Part shown: piece after piece, positions 1 through 9,200 of the stretch
Position numbering within the stretch: the first letter of the stretch is position 1
Layout: each line of letters starts with the position of its first letter
Assembly (NCBI RefSeq): GCF_016458305.1
Contig: NZ_JAEMHL010000008.1
Span: forward strand, 62,001-126,000
Direction of reading: 5' to 3'
Source of the DNA: Geomonas anaerohicana
Lineage (GTDB): Bacteria; Desulfobacterota; Desulfuromonadia; Geobacterales; Geobacteraceae
DNA: 64,000 nt
Position numbers and translations under genes: made by a program
Notes under the pieces: generated by a model
Databases searched by the model: none
What the model saw: the letters and a program-made list of their open reading frames with translations, nothing else
What the model was told of the DNA's origin: nothing

Positions 1-340
1 CGTCCGGGTTGGCGGGGTTGTAACCCTTGAACTCGTTGGCGCCCAGCTGCGCGTGGTAGTTGTGCCTTTCAATGTCGTCGTAGCTGTACTTGGCATTGCC
101 GACGCTGCTGCTGCCGTGGCAGGCTGTGCCGTTGTTGGTGCCGAAGCAGGTCTGCTTCACGCTGTAGGCGGGAGCGGCAAGGCCTGCGGCCGGGCGGGTA
201 ATCTCCTGCCCCTGCCAATCCTTAAGGATGATGTTGTTGTGGTCGGTCGTGGCAGCAAGCGCAGACCCTGCCGCAAGTCCTAACAGGACTGCGGAGGAGA
301 CGGCGGCCGCCTTGACGACCTTCTTCCTCGAGTGTTGCAT
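1..340 (-). CDS. Multihaem c-type cytochrome, N-terminal part (runs off the window)
   Basis: The visible 113 residues start at an ATG preceded by AAGGAGG. A signal peptide (KKVVKAAAVSSAVLLGLAAGSALA) is followed by a segment closely resembling residues 64-115 of the selenocysteine cytochrome at 6201-10490: KQTCFG, eight residues between the cysteines, ACHG, then a YDDIERHNYHAQLGANE stretch matching YDGISKHAYHATLGYNE. The cysteine pair is therefore CX8CH rather than CXXCH. I infer a third member of the large octahaem family found at 2966 and 6201, secreted to the periplasm or cell surface. Whether it also carries a UGA codon lies outside the window. The leader has a sigma54-like promoter and an upstream palindrome pair. 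Confidence 0.8.
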   Translation of the reverse strand, partial: MQHSRKKVVKAAAVSSAVLLGLAAGSALAATTDHNNIILKDWQGQEITRPAAGLAAPAYSVKQTCFGTNNGTACHGSSSVGNAKYSYDDIERHNYHAQLGANEFKGYNPANPD

Positions 341-413
341 GTGGAAGCCTCCTTGAAAAATTTCATTGCTCAGCGGCGGCGCGAAACGCGACGACGAAAT
401 AGCAAGCACGCAA

Positions 414-433
414 GGTTCCCCGGTGGGGGAACC
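414..433 (-). promoter_or_regulatory. Hairpin in the leader of the partial cytochrome gene
   Basis: GGTTCCCC and GGGGAACC form a perfect 8-bp stem with a 4-nt loop, about 75 bases upstream of the start codon and downstream of the predicted transcription start. No T-run follows, so it is not an intrinsic terminator. It may affect mRNA stability or bind a regulator; function unknown. Confidence 0.35.
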
Positions 434-491
434 GGGGTGCGGAGCGTGACTTCCGCAGGAACGGTAGAGAGCCGAACCTTGGCGTTGGCAT

Positions 492-508
492 AGCAGGAAA
501 CGTACCTA
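492..508 (-). promoter_or_regulatory. Weak sigma54-like promoter for the partial cytochrome
   Basis: On the minus strand TAGGTACGTTTCCTGCT keeps the GG and GC dinucleotides with the required 10-base spacing of a -24/-12 element, but misses several consensus bases. It sits about 150 bases upstream of the start codon and 125-155 bases from the palindromes at 616-661, as in the other cytochrome promoters here. Confidence 0.35.
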
Positions 509-615
509 ATGCACTGGGGAGTTATCTTTATGTATAGAAGTGAGTCATTTCAGCAATTTGAGAAGAGGTATGATTCTCGGGGGGACAACAGGGGGGATTT
601 CCAGGGCGGCCATGC

Positions 616-661
616 TGGGGCAAACACCCCACATCCAAATTCTACAGTGGGGTATTTGCCC
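616..661. promoter_or_regulatory. Paired GGGG-N6-CCCC palindromes (candidate enhancer sites)
   Basis: TGGGGCAAACACCCCA (616-631) and GTGGGGTATTTGCCC (647-661) are two copies of one motif in opposite orientation; their centres are about 30 bases (three helical turns) apart. On the minus strand the second reads GGGCAAATACCCCAC. The same core recurs at 10808 and 21031, each time upstream of sigma54-like promoters of this cytochrome island. Confidence 0.6.
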
Positions 662-677
662 TAGTTTGTAGTTGGTG

Positions 678-1352
678 TTACTTCCACTGCTCCAGATCGA
701 TGAGTCCAAGCCGTGCAGCATAGCGCACCAGCTCGATGCGGCTGTGCACGTCCAGCTTCTTCATGAGGTTGGTGCGGTGGTTTTCGACGGTCTTGGCGCT
801 CACCTGGAGCTCTTCGGCGATGCTGCGGGAAGAGCCGCCCTCAGCCACCAGGCGCATCACCTGCTGCTCGCGGGCGGAGAGGAGAGCGTAACGGGAATCC
901 TGCACAGCCCCTTCCTTGCCCTGGCCGGACAGGTGCCTGATCACCATGTCTCCGGAGAGCTGACCATCCAGAAAATGTTCCCCCTGGGAGAGCGCATCCA
1001 TCGCCTCGATGAGCCGGTCGCTGGTGGCCTCCTTGACGATGTAGCCGCGTGCGCCGGCCTTGAAGGAGTCGGTGGCGTACTCGAGGTTCTGGTACATGCT
1101 GAGCATCAGGACCTTGATCGAAGGAACCGCCTGGATGATCATTTTGGTCGCCTCGATGCCGCTCATGTCCGGAAGCGAGACGTCCATGGTCATCAGGTCA
1201 GGGGTGAGCTCCTGGGCCAGGCGCAGCGCCTCTTCGCCGCTCCCCGCCTCGCCGACCGTCTCGTACTTGGTACTTCTGGCGATCAGGCTCTTCAGCCCGT
1301 CGCGAAACAATGGATGATCATCCACGATGATGACACGGCTCTTTGCTGCCAT
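678..1352 (-). CDS. NarL/FixJ-family response regulator
   Basis: A 224-residue two-domain regulator. The receiver domain has the acidic pair D11-D12 and phosphoacceptor D57 (MTMDVSLPDM), followed by a LuxR-type helix-turn-helix (LSAREQQVMRLVAEG ... AKTVENHRTNLMKKL) at about residues 150-215. It lies 62 bases downstream of the PAS histidine kinase at 1415-2830 on the same strand, so the two form a cognate pair. Being flanked by cytochrome genes on both sides, it probably controls some of them in response to a redox or ligand signal; this is inference. It has no AAA+ domain, so it is not the sigma54 activator expected for the promoters nearby. Confidence 0.93.
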   Translation of the reverse strand: MAAKSRVIIVDDHPLFRDGLKSLIARSTKYETVGEAGSGEEALRLAQELTPDLMTMDVSLPDMSGIEATKMIIQAVPSIKVLMLSMYQNLEYATDSFKAGARGYIVKEATSDRLIEAMDALSQGEHFLDGQLSGDMVIRHLSGQGKEGAVQDSRYALLSAREQQVMRLVAEGGSSRSIAEELQVSAKTVENHRTNLMKKLDVHSRIELVRYAARLGLIDLEQWK

Positions 1353-1414
1353 CTCCCCTCCTCATTGCATTGCAAATCAGACCGCGCTGCGGGCCGCATG
1401 CGCCCCCCCGGTCG

Positions 1415-2830
1415 TTATCTTCTGGCCTGCTCCGGGTCCGCCTCTTCGGCGATCGGTATCTCCACGGTGAGGCGCGTCCCCATGCCCGGGTTGGAGTGGA
1501 TCTTGAAGGAGCCGTGCAGAAGCTCCACCCGCTCCGCCATACCCACAAGTCCAAGGCCTCCGCAGCGCTTCCCTTTGCACAAACCGGGGTCGAAGCCCGT
1601 GCCGTTATCCCTGATGCGCATCCTGACGATGGGGTACGAGGCCACCAGTTGGATCCCCACCTCGGTGGCGCCGGCGTGTTTCACCACGTTGTTGAGCGCC
1701 TCCTGCACCACCCGGTACAGGTTGATCTCTGCATCCTGGGAAAGCCGCACGCCTTCCATGCCGTGGTGCGTGAACTCCACTTTCAGGCCCTGGCGCGCGG
1801 CAAGCTGGTCACAGTCGTTGCGAACCGCCTCGACCAGTCCGAGCCGCTCCAGCGAAGCCGGGCGCAATCCCGCGCTCAGGTGACGCACGCTCTCCACCCC
1901 TCCCTTGAGCATCTGGGAGAGCTGCCCCAGGCGGGCGGCAACGTCACCCGGCGCTTGCGCCAGGTCCTGGGCCAGGAGATCCACCGCGATTTTTGCGGCG
2001 TTGAGGCGCTGTCCGAGGTCGTCGTGCAACTCCCGGGACAGGTGCTTTCTTTCGTCCTCCTGGACGTTGATGAGCCGGTGCGACAGGGCCCGGATCTTTT
2101 CTTCGGCCTCCCTGCGCTCCGTGATGTCACGGGCGACGGCGAGCTTGGTGGGGCGGTCGATCCCCGGCATCCGGACCGGGAGTTCTATGACCGAGTACCA
2201 GCATTGTGCGAGCTGGTTGAAATACTCCTTCTGCATGGGACGGTCAGAGATGAAAACGTGGTCGGTGGAGCAGTCCTCGCACGGTGACTCCAGGCCGCGG
2301 CAGAGTTTGTAGCAGTACTCCTTTTCCATCTCGCCGCGCAGCGCCGCCTTCATCTTCCGGTTGGCGTACACCAGACGGTAGTCGTCGGTGACCACGTAGA
2401 CCCGGTCTTCCATGGCGTCCAGCAAAAGGCGCAGCGTCTCCTGCGAGGCGTGCATCGCCTCTCCGATCAGCTTGCAGTCGGTGCGGTCCAGGAAGGTGCC
2501 AAAGACGGCGGGCTCCCCCTGTACCTCGATGAGCCTGGCCTCCACCTCGATCCAGAAGGGCGTGCCGTCCACTTTGGCGGAGGGCTGCCCCCAGGAGATC
2601 TTGTCGTAGTTGCCGGACAAAAGCTGCTCGTGCACCTTGCGGAACAGGTCCACGCTCTGCCAGTCAGGGTAGACCTCGGCAAACATGTCGCAACCGATCA
2701 GGCTCTCGTGGTCCCGGTGGCCGAAGATCTCTCCGAAGCGCTGATTCAAAAAGACGGCCTTGCCATGCTGGATGACGTAGATGCCGTCGGAAAGATTTCC
2801 CACTATGCTTGCGAAGAGGTCCGTTTTCAC
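1415..2830 (-). CDS. PAS-PAS sensor histidine kinase, HisKA_3 (NarX/DegS-like) type
   Basis: 471 residues, GTG start. Two PAS domains (about 10-120 and 130-245) lead into a HisKA_3 dimerisation helix with the phosphorylated H269 in RELHDDLGQRL, then an HATPase domain ending near residue 465 (DNGTGFD, GGLGLVGMAERV). There is no membrane segment, so it is a cytoplasmic sensor. The second PAS carries four cysteines (C173, C177, C184, C187; CX3CX6CX2C) that could hold a metal or respond to redox; this arrangement recurs in PAS sensors of deltaproteobacteria but its ligand is not evident here. It pairs with the response regulator downstream. Confidence 0.92.
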   Translation of the reverse strand: MKTDLFASIVGNLSDGIYVIQHGKAVFLNQRFGEIFGHRDHESLIGCDMFAEVYPDWQSVDLFRKVHEQLLSGNYDKISWGQPSAKVDGTPFWIEVEARLIEVQGEPAVFGTFLDRTDCKLIGEAMHASQETLRLLLDAMEDRVYVVTDDYRLVYANRKMKAALRGEMEKEYCYKLCRGLESPCEDCSTDHVFISDRPMQKEYFNQLAQCWYSVIELPVRMPGIDRPTKLAVARDITERREAEEKIRALSHRLINVQEDERKHLSRELHDDLGQRLNAAKIAVDLLAQDLAQAPGDVAARLGQLSQMLKGGVESVRHLSAGLRPASLERLGLVEAVRNDCDQLAARQGLKVEFTHHGMEGVRLSQDAEINLYRVVQEALNNVVKHAGATEVGIQLVASYPIVRMRIRDNGTGFDPGLCKGKRCGGLGLVGMAERVELLHGSFKIHSNPGMGTRLTVEIPIAEEADPEQARR

Positions 2831-2920
2831 CGTCTATCCCCTTTATTCCTCATGAAAGCCGGCAGCCGTAGATTATCCCATCGTGCTTTAACGATCAACA
2901 TCAAAGTTTCGCAATGTGTG

Positions 2921-2948
2921 AAAAGGCCCGGAGCTGTTCTTCCGGGCC
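2921..2948 (-). terminator. Terminator after the octahaem cytochrome gene
   Basis: On the minus strand GGCCCGGA and TCCGGGCC form an 8-bp stem followed by TTTT. It lies 18 bases past the stop codon of the cytochrome at 2966. The short T-run suggests partial read-through into the kinase gene is possible. Confidence 0.6.
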
Positions 2949-2965
2949 GTTCACTAATGGCAGTA

Positions 2966-5900
2966 TCAGGGGGTGATGGTCTTCTGCATGAAGCCCAGTG
3001 ACTTTCCTGTTGAGCTGTAACAGTAGATCTTTATGGTCTTTGCAGAGGTCGAACTATAGCTGTGGGTAACCTTCAGCGGGTCATGTACGCCACTGGTCAA
3101 CAAGTTACTGAGCCCGTCGCCCCATGCAATCTGGACGATCGCGGTCTCGCTGGGAAGATTGCTGAACGTTGCAGTCTTTGTGCCGCTGTCCCAGGCGATG
3201 TTTAGCGGGGGCATAACGGCCGTAACGGTCAAAAAGGTGGAAGAACTTTTCCCCTCCTCGTCCTTTACCGAGAGGTAGATGGCCTTGGTGCCCAACGTGG
3301 TGAAGGTTATAGTGGCGTTCTGGGTTGTGGCATTCGTGATGTAAGCCGCCGTATCGGAACTGCTCCAGGCATAGCTCACCTGCCCTAGCAGAGCCTCCCC
3401 CACATCGTACTTGCCATTTCCATTGGCGTCACGGTACTGCCCCGGTGGGCACGAGAGCGCTACCGGCACACCGATGGAAACTTGCGTGCCGGTTTGGATG
3501 GGGTCTACATCCGATATGGGATTGATGTACGCTTTTGGATCCACCCCCATGCCGTAATTGGCGGGATCCTGGGGAACATTCAAGGCAGCTACGCGTGCCG
3601 AGTCATACCCCAGGAACTCCCAGCGGCCCGGTTCCCTGGTTTTCTTCGGAACGGCGCTGGTATCGGAGAAGGAAAGGCTGCGCTTGGTACCGTTTTTGTC
3701 CCAGAACGTCCCTTTGGTGACGACGTCGGAGGCATTGGTGAAGGAGATGGAGACGGGGGCTACGCTTCCGTCTGCTCCCTTCCCTTTGCCGATCATGTTG
3801 ACGTTCCCGTTGAAAAGCCCTCCGGAAGCGCCGTGGCAGTCGGAACAGCCGTAAACCGTGTTGCCGCTGCTATCCTTTTTGCGCCCGCCCAAGACAAACG
3901 ATATCGTCGGCTGCACGTTGTGCATCACCAGATACGGTTCGGATTCCAGAACGAGCTGCGGCACGAAACCAGGATCAGCCAGGGTCACCTTGGCCTTGTA
4001 GGCCGCTATTTCCGCAGGGCGTGTGAACATGACACCACCATCCAGATTCTTCACTGACTGGGAATCGAACGCCGTCGTCCCAGTGAGCGCGACGGGGATG
4101 GGATTGTTCTCGGCATTGACCCCGAAGGTGAAGCGTTCCTTGACGTTCCTCTGGAAGAAGGGATCGCCTGAGACGATCTTGCCGTTGTTGCTCATCCCGG
4201 TAGTGAAGCCGTCCCCGTTGGCGTCCTTTGAGCCGATGTTGTTCCAGTAGATGCCGGTAACGTAGTTGAACGGGTAAATGAGCCGGCGCCACGCGGGGTT
4301 GGGCTTGCCGTCCGCAAGAGTCTTCTGCGGTGTCGTCTCCTTCCAGCTGTAGAGGAGATCGACCCTCTCCGGGCCGTCGCGCTGATCCAGGGGATTGCCA
4401 ACGAAGTTGAAGAACTGGGCGCCGGTACTGTAATCGATGGAGCGCGCCGCGGCGTAGCGCTTCTGGATATGGCAAGCGGTGCAGGAGATGACGTCCAGGT
4501 GGTTTCCCGTGAAAGTCGCCTCGGCCCCGGTTGCATCGAGGCGTCGAGCGCCGGGAACGATGTTCAGCATGAGCCCCGTGGCAATATGGGCGGCATCGGC
4601 TTGGGGCGCCCCGAAGCTATCCATCTCCTGTATGCCATCACCGTTCAGATCCCCGCCGGTGACATGGCAGTCATAGCAGAACTTGACGGTTCCGCCGAAG
4701 TCATCAGCCGTACCACTCATGGGATCGTACCCCTTGCCAGGGCTGTGCTGGTAGTCAGCACGGGAGGGGTCCCAGGCCTGGTATTTGCCGGTCGAGGTGT
4801 GGCATCCGGAGCACTGGAAGCCCTGGTGCAGTTCCTGGTTGTTCCAGATATCTCCGCGTTTGACCAGATCGCTCAGATACCGAGCGGGCTTCACGTTCGC
4901 TGGGTTGGCGGGGTCGTCAGACGGTACGGCATCGTAGGAGTAGAAGGATTTTTTCCAGTCGGGTGTCTCTCCCTTGACCACGGTCGGCATGTGGCAATGC
5001 ACGCAGTTCTCCGCTTTCGGATACCTGGTGATGCGGTCGGTGAAGGAAAAATCAAGATAGAGGATCCCGTCGCTGCCGAGTTTCACCTTGGAAGCGTCAT
5101 AGTCCAAAGTAAAGGTGTCGCCCTCTGCGGAACTAAGTACCGCAAGCCCTGACCCGAGCGTGCCGGCGTTGTAGAGGCGATTGTAGCGGACGATCTCTTC
5201 GTTGCGAGCCAGGTGATCGTACCCGTCGAGGTGACACATGAGGCAGTCCATCTGTAGCGTGCCATTCATCCCCCACATCGCCCAATCCACCGTCTTCACC
5301 ATACCCGCAGAATTCACGAAGAAGTCCCAGGGATTGAGCGGCACGCGACGAGGATAGTAGGGGCTTGTGAGCGGCAGCGGGAAGAGGTAGTCGTACAGGA
5401 TGGACTGGTTACGCTGCTCGTTATCCAGATTGCTGTGTACTCCCCCGGGTCCGCCGTCGCCCACTGTATTCGTAAGGGGCTTGTAGGTGCTCACGCGCCA
5501 AGGGAAGGTGAAGCTGTAGGGGTTGGAGGTCCCCGGGCCGCCGCCGACATGGCACACGCCGCACTCGGTGGTGAACTCGAAGGCACCCATGTCGAGCTTC
5601 TTAAGAAGGTCATCTTGGGACGGGTACGTGGCCTTCATGTTGGCCAACTGGCGGTTGTAGACAGGAGACCAACTGCCGAACTTTCCGGGACCGGACACCC
5701 AGGGCCGCTCTTTATCGTAACCGTACCCGTATTGGGACAAGGGGAGCTTGTTGAAGGACATCGTCGCGTGACGGTTCCTATTCTCGTTCATAACGATGTC
5801 ATAATGGCACAGGTAGCAACTGGCCTTGATGCTGAAGGGGGGAAGGCCGAGGTAGCGACCCGAGACGGCAGCACCTGTCGGTTTGATGGGGGCAGCGTTG

Positions 5901-6058
5901 AAGTAGTCCAGCAGCGGAATGCCGATCATCGCCGGGTTGAATTGCATGCCGCGCGTCCCGATTTCACCGGGCTTAGGGTGGGCCGCCTCTGCACAGGGTG
6001 CTCCGAGCAGGACAGACATTGAAATGAGTGCAGCGAAAAATCTCAGGTGAATCTTCAT
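2966..6058 (-). CDS. Secreted octahaem c-type cytochrome with C-terminal PKD/Ig-like domains
   Basis: 1030 residues; ATG preceded by GGAGGAGG. A signal peptide ends near AEA (residue 26). Eight CXXCH sites follow (CYLCH at 81, CGVCH, CLMCH, CVHCH, CSGCH, CYDCH, CTACH, CSDCH), spread thinly over about 700 residues, and the last 200 residues are beta-rich PKD/Ig-like modules (AWGDGLSN, KIYCYSSTGKS). It is a clear paralogue of the selenocysteine cytochrome upstream: order of haems, CHVGG, the NHLDV-CTxCH block and the C-terminal domains all match. Where that protein has W-UGA-PP this one has W-S-P (Ser131, codon TCT), and its first haem site is canonical CXXCH instead of CX8CH. Likely an extracellular or outer-surface electron carrier; substrate unknown. 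Confidence 0.9.
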   Translation of the reverse strand: MKIHLRFFAALISMSVLLGAPCAEAAHPKPGEIGTRGMQFNPAMIGIPLLDYFNAAPIKPTGAAVSGRYLGLPPFSIKASCYLCHYDIVMNENRNRHATMSFNKLPLSQYGYGYDKERPWVSGPGKFGSWSPVYNRQLANMKATYPSQDDLLKKLDMGAFEFTTECGVCHVGGGPGTSNPYSFTFPWRVSTYKPLTNTVGDGGPGGVHSNLDNEQRNQSILYDYLFPLPLTSPYYPRRVPLNPWDFFVNSAGMVKTVDWAMWGMNGTLQMDCLMCHLDGYDHLARNEEIVRYNRLYNAGTLGSGLAVLSSAEGDTFTLDYDASKVKLGSDGILYLDFSFTDRITRYPKAENCVHCHMPTVVKGETPDWKKSFYSYDAVPSDDPANPANVKPARYLSDLVKRGDIWNNQELHQGFQCSGCHTSTGKYQAWDPSRADYQHSPGKGYDPMSGTADDFGGTVKFCYDCHVTGGDLNGDGIQEMDSFGAPQADAAHIATGLMLNIVPGARRLDATGAEATFTGNHLDVISCTACHIQKRYAAARSIDYSTGAQFFNFVGNPLDQRDGPERVDLLYSWKETTPQKTLADGKPNPAWRRLIYPFNYVTGIYWNNIGSKDANGDGFTTGMSNNGKIVSGDPFFQRNVKERFTFGVNAENNPIPVALTGTTAFDSQSVKNLDGGVMFTRPAEIAAYKAKVTLADPGFVPQLVLESEPYLVMHNVQPTISFVLGGRKKDSSGNTVYGCSDCHGASGGLFNGNVNMIGKGKGADGSVAPVSISFTNASDVVTKGTFWDKNGTKRSLSFSDTSAVPKKTREPGRWEFLGYDSARVAALNVPQDPANYGMGVDPKAYINPISDVDPIQTGTQVSIGVPVALSCPPGQYRDANGNGKYDVGEALLGQVSYAWSSSDTAAYITNATTQNATITFTTLGTKAIYLSVKDEEGKSSSTFLTVTAVMPPLNIAWDSGTKTATFSNLPSETAIVQIAWGDGLSNLLTSGVHDPLKVTHSYSSTSAKTIKIYCYSSTGKSLGFMQKTITP

Positions 6059-6138
6059 ACCTCCTCCTGTGGTTATCCGTGGTGCTGCGTAAGTGATCTC
6101 TGGTACCGTTTTCCCTGCATCATTTCATGCCTTCATTG

Positions 6139-6168
6139 AAAAAAGCCCGGAGGATTTCTCCTCCGGGC
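6139..6168 (-). terminator. Intrinsic terminator after the selenocysteine cytochrome
   Basis: GCCCGGAGGA and TCCTCCGGGC (6145-6168) form a strong stem with TTTTTT on the minus strand (6139-6144), 33 bases past the stop codon. It separates the two octahaem paralogues into different transcription units. Confidence 0.88.
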
Positions 6169-6200
6169 AACTGCAGATTAAATCTCAGGCATCATCAATC

Positions 6201-9200
6201 TTAAAGAGCCGGATTGATGGTTGCCTGCGTGTAGCCGAGCGAGCTACCAGTGGAGCTGTAGCAGTAGATCTTAACGATCTTGCTCGTAGTGGATGTGTAG
6301 GTGTGGTTTTGGGTCAGCGTGTTGTTAGCGATGATCGTGTTCGCGTTCTTGACCAACGTCGAAGTCCCATCACCCCAAGAGATATTAACGGTGTAAGTCC
6401 CGGCCGGGAGGTTAGAGAAGGTGGCGGTCGGTTTCGCCCAGCCGATGGTCATCGGCGGTGCAATGGCCGTCAGGGAGACGAAGGTGCTGCTGGACTTCCC
6501 TTCCTCGTCGGTGACGGTCAGCTTGATCACCTTGCTGCCGGTGGTGGTGAACTTGATCTGAGCGCCGTCCCTGGAGTTGGCGTTGGTGATCTCAGCGTTG
6601 TCGTTGGTGCTCCAGGTGTAGGTCACGGTGCCCGCGTCGCCGGTCGGGTTGGTTGTGGCGTTCGGCTGTGCGTACGCAGCGGAGACACTGTGGAAGCTGC
6701 CGGTCGCCCACTGCACGCCACTTTGGGTAGCGCTGTCGTCGACCAGCGGCAGGTTGATGGTGGCTTTCGGATCCACACCGATGCCGAAGCCGGCGGCGGT
6801 GAACTTAGTGGAATCCTCGAGGTAAGTGGCGTACGCGGCGCCGTTGACCGGCGAACCGCTCGGCACGCCGTCAGCGCTGATGTCGCCGATCTTGTAGTAG
6901 ATCGCGCCGTCTTCTGCAGGGTAGATGATATCCGCGCGATCGATGGTGGAGGCGTAGCTGTAGTCCTTCGGTCCGTCGGTCTCCTGGATGGTGACATCAT
7001 GCACGAAGTTGATCTCGCGCGGCTGACCGAGCTTGTTGTAGCCCTCGAAGTAGCCAGTCAGGTCGCCCTTGAATGCTTTGATGCGGACCGGCTCAAGCGG
7101 ACGCGCCATCATGTTCGGGGGCATGTTCATCCCGACTGCAGGACCACGCTTAGGTTCGCCTTGGGCATCGAGGACGATGTTGCCGTACCGGTCGATCTCC
7201 GGGTAGGTACCGGTGTTGTAGCTGATAGTAGCAGGAATGGACGGACCAATCATGTCGAAGCTGCCTTTGAAGAAGCCTTTGTTAGCAGCGTGGCAGTCGG
7301 TGCAGCCATTTTTACCCTTGGCATAGGTTGCCGTCGGCTGTATGCCGTGGGTCACCATGAACGGTGCGCCGATCAGGGTGAGGGTAGTGTCATCCCAGGA
7401 CTTGCCGTCGGTAGCACTGCTGATGGAGGTACGGTACTTCTTGTACTCACGAATCTGATCCGGCTCGGTGAAGACGACCGCGCCGCTCCAGACGGAGGCG
7501 TACTTCCACTTGTCGTTGGCGAACATGCCGTTCTGGTCGTACAGGCTCGCGTAGAGGCCGCCGCTGGTGTCGGTCTTGCCTGCGGGAGTGCCGAAGCCGC
7601 CGAAGCCGACAGAGATGACGGAGAGCGGAGCCGGTCCGAAGTTGAAGCCGGACTTCAGGTCGCGCATCGCCCACGGGTCGAAGATCGGCTTTTCGAAGCC
7701 GGAGGTGTTGTTGGCGTCGGGAACGTCACCGGTGAAGATGTCGCGGTAGCCTCTGAGAGAGGGCTTGGTGATGTCCTTGCCGTCTGCATCGATGTGGTGA
7801 TCGCCGGCCTTGTTCAGGTCGCCGATCAGCAGGCCGCCCGGAACGCCGTCGCCGTTGGCGTCTACGCCCGTCCCCTCGTTGTTCCAAAGGACGGCGGTGA
7901 TCGGGTTGGTCAGGTACAGCTTGCGGCGGAACTTCAGGTCGGTGTTCGGAGTGTTGGCGGTGGAAAGCGGCAGCTCCATGTTGCCGTAAGGCTGCCACAT
8001 GACAACCGGCTCCCACTGTTTGAGGTCGCCACCTGGGATCTGGTTCGCTGTCTGCTCCTCGGGGGTCATGACCGCACGCATGCCGGACGGATCCTCGAAG
8101 AGGCCGAGCATACCCTTGGACGGGTCGGTGCCCACGATGGCCGGGAAGCGCATACCGGAGGAGGCATCCAGCGAACGGACAGCCATGGTTTCCTTCATCA
8201 CGTGGCAGACGGTGCAGTCCATGACGTCGAGGTGGTTGCCGCGGCCGAGGATGGTGCCGCCCGGGTTGGTGGCGGTGACAACGCCGTTGACCTTGGTCTC
8301 GGTATCGTTGGTGGTGAAGTTGGACGCCCTGGGTACGCCTTTACCGCCGAAGTCGCCGTGCAGAGCCATCTTGTCAACGATCTGGGTCACGTTGGCAAGG
8401 AGGCCGGCGCTGGTGTGCTTGGAGGTCGGGTTAGGCGCACCAAAGGTATCGATGGCATTGCCCTTGTAGTCAGTGCCGGTGAGGTGGCAGAACTCGCAGC
8501 GCTTGACGGTGTTGCGGGTGTCGTGGTTCTTGATGGTCTGTGCCATGGACAGGCTGTTGCCGTTGAGATCCTTGTCGGCAACCGGTGCGCGCTCCTTGAA
8601 GGCCGGCAGGCCGTCCTGGATGGTGGAGGCAGCGTCGAAGCCACGTGCCGGGTCGCACATGTTCTTGTCGGTCGAGTTGCCGGTGAAGTGGCAACCAGCA
8701 CAACCGAAGCTGGCGTGGACATCCTTGCCGGTCTGCCATGCGTCGCCACGCTTGAACCACTCTGCGCGCGGGAACGGCATGGTGGACTTCTTCAGGGTGT
8801 TCTGGTCCACATTTTTGGGATGCGTAGGATCCTGCGGCACCATCGGGTAGTAGTACAGCGGACCGCTCATGGCCTCATTGCCACCGCCGATGCCATTGCC
8901 CAGTTTGGTGAGGTTGAACGGCGTCGGCCCGTTAGCCGCGAGGTAGCTAAGCCCCGACATCATGTTGTTCATGTAGTTGCTGCCGTCGATAACGTCTGAC
9001 GTGCCGGACCGCAGGAACGGGGCGTTGATGTCGTAGTTGACCATCCTCTTACCCAGCGGCCCTACACCGAAATTGGGGTCGTAGACCATCGGAGCGGAGG
9101 AGAGGAAGCCGGTGCTGCCGCCGGTGACGCCGAACATCTCGGGGAAGTTCTTGAGGGTCTTGGTGGCGTGGCACTGGTGGCAGTTGTCAGAGTCGGGCTT

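Noticed and set aside
616-661. Intrinsic terminator of the response regulator gene
   Set aside because: The inverted repeat could form a hairpin, but no T-run follows on either strand and the same palindrome recurs upstream of other promoters, so a protein-binding site is more likely.
6093-8999. 968-codon open frame on the plus strand
   Set aside because: It lies wholly opposite the selenocysteine cytochrome, which has haem motifs, signal peptide and ribosome site. The plus frame is rich in Gly, Val, His and Arg with no domain, as expected of an antisense shadow in GC-rich DNA.
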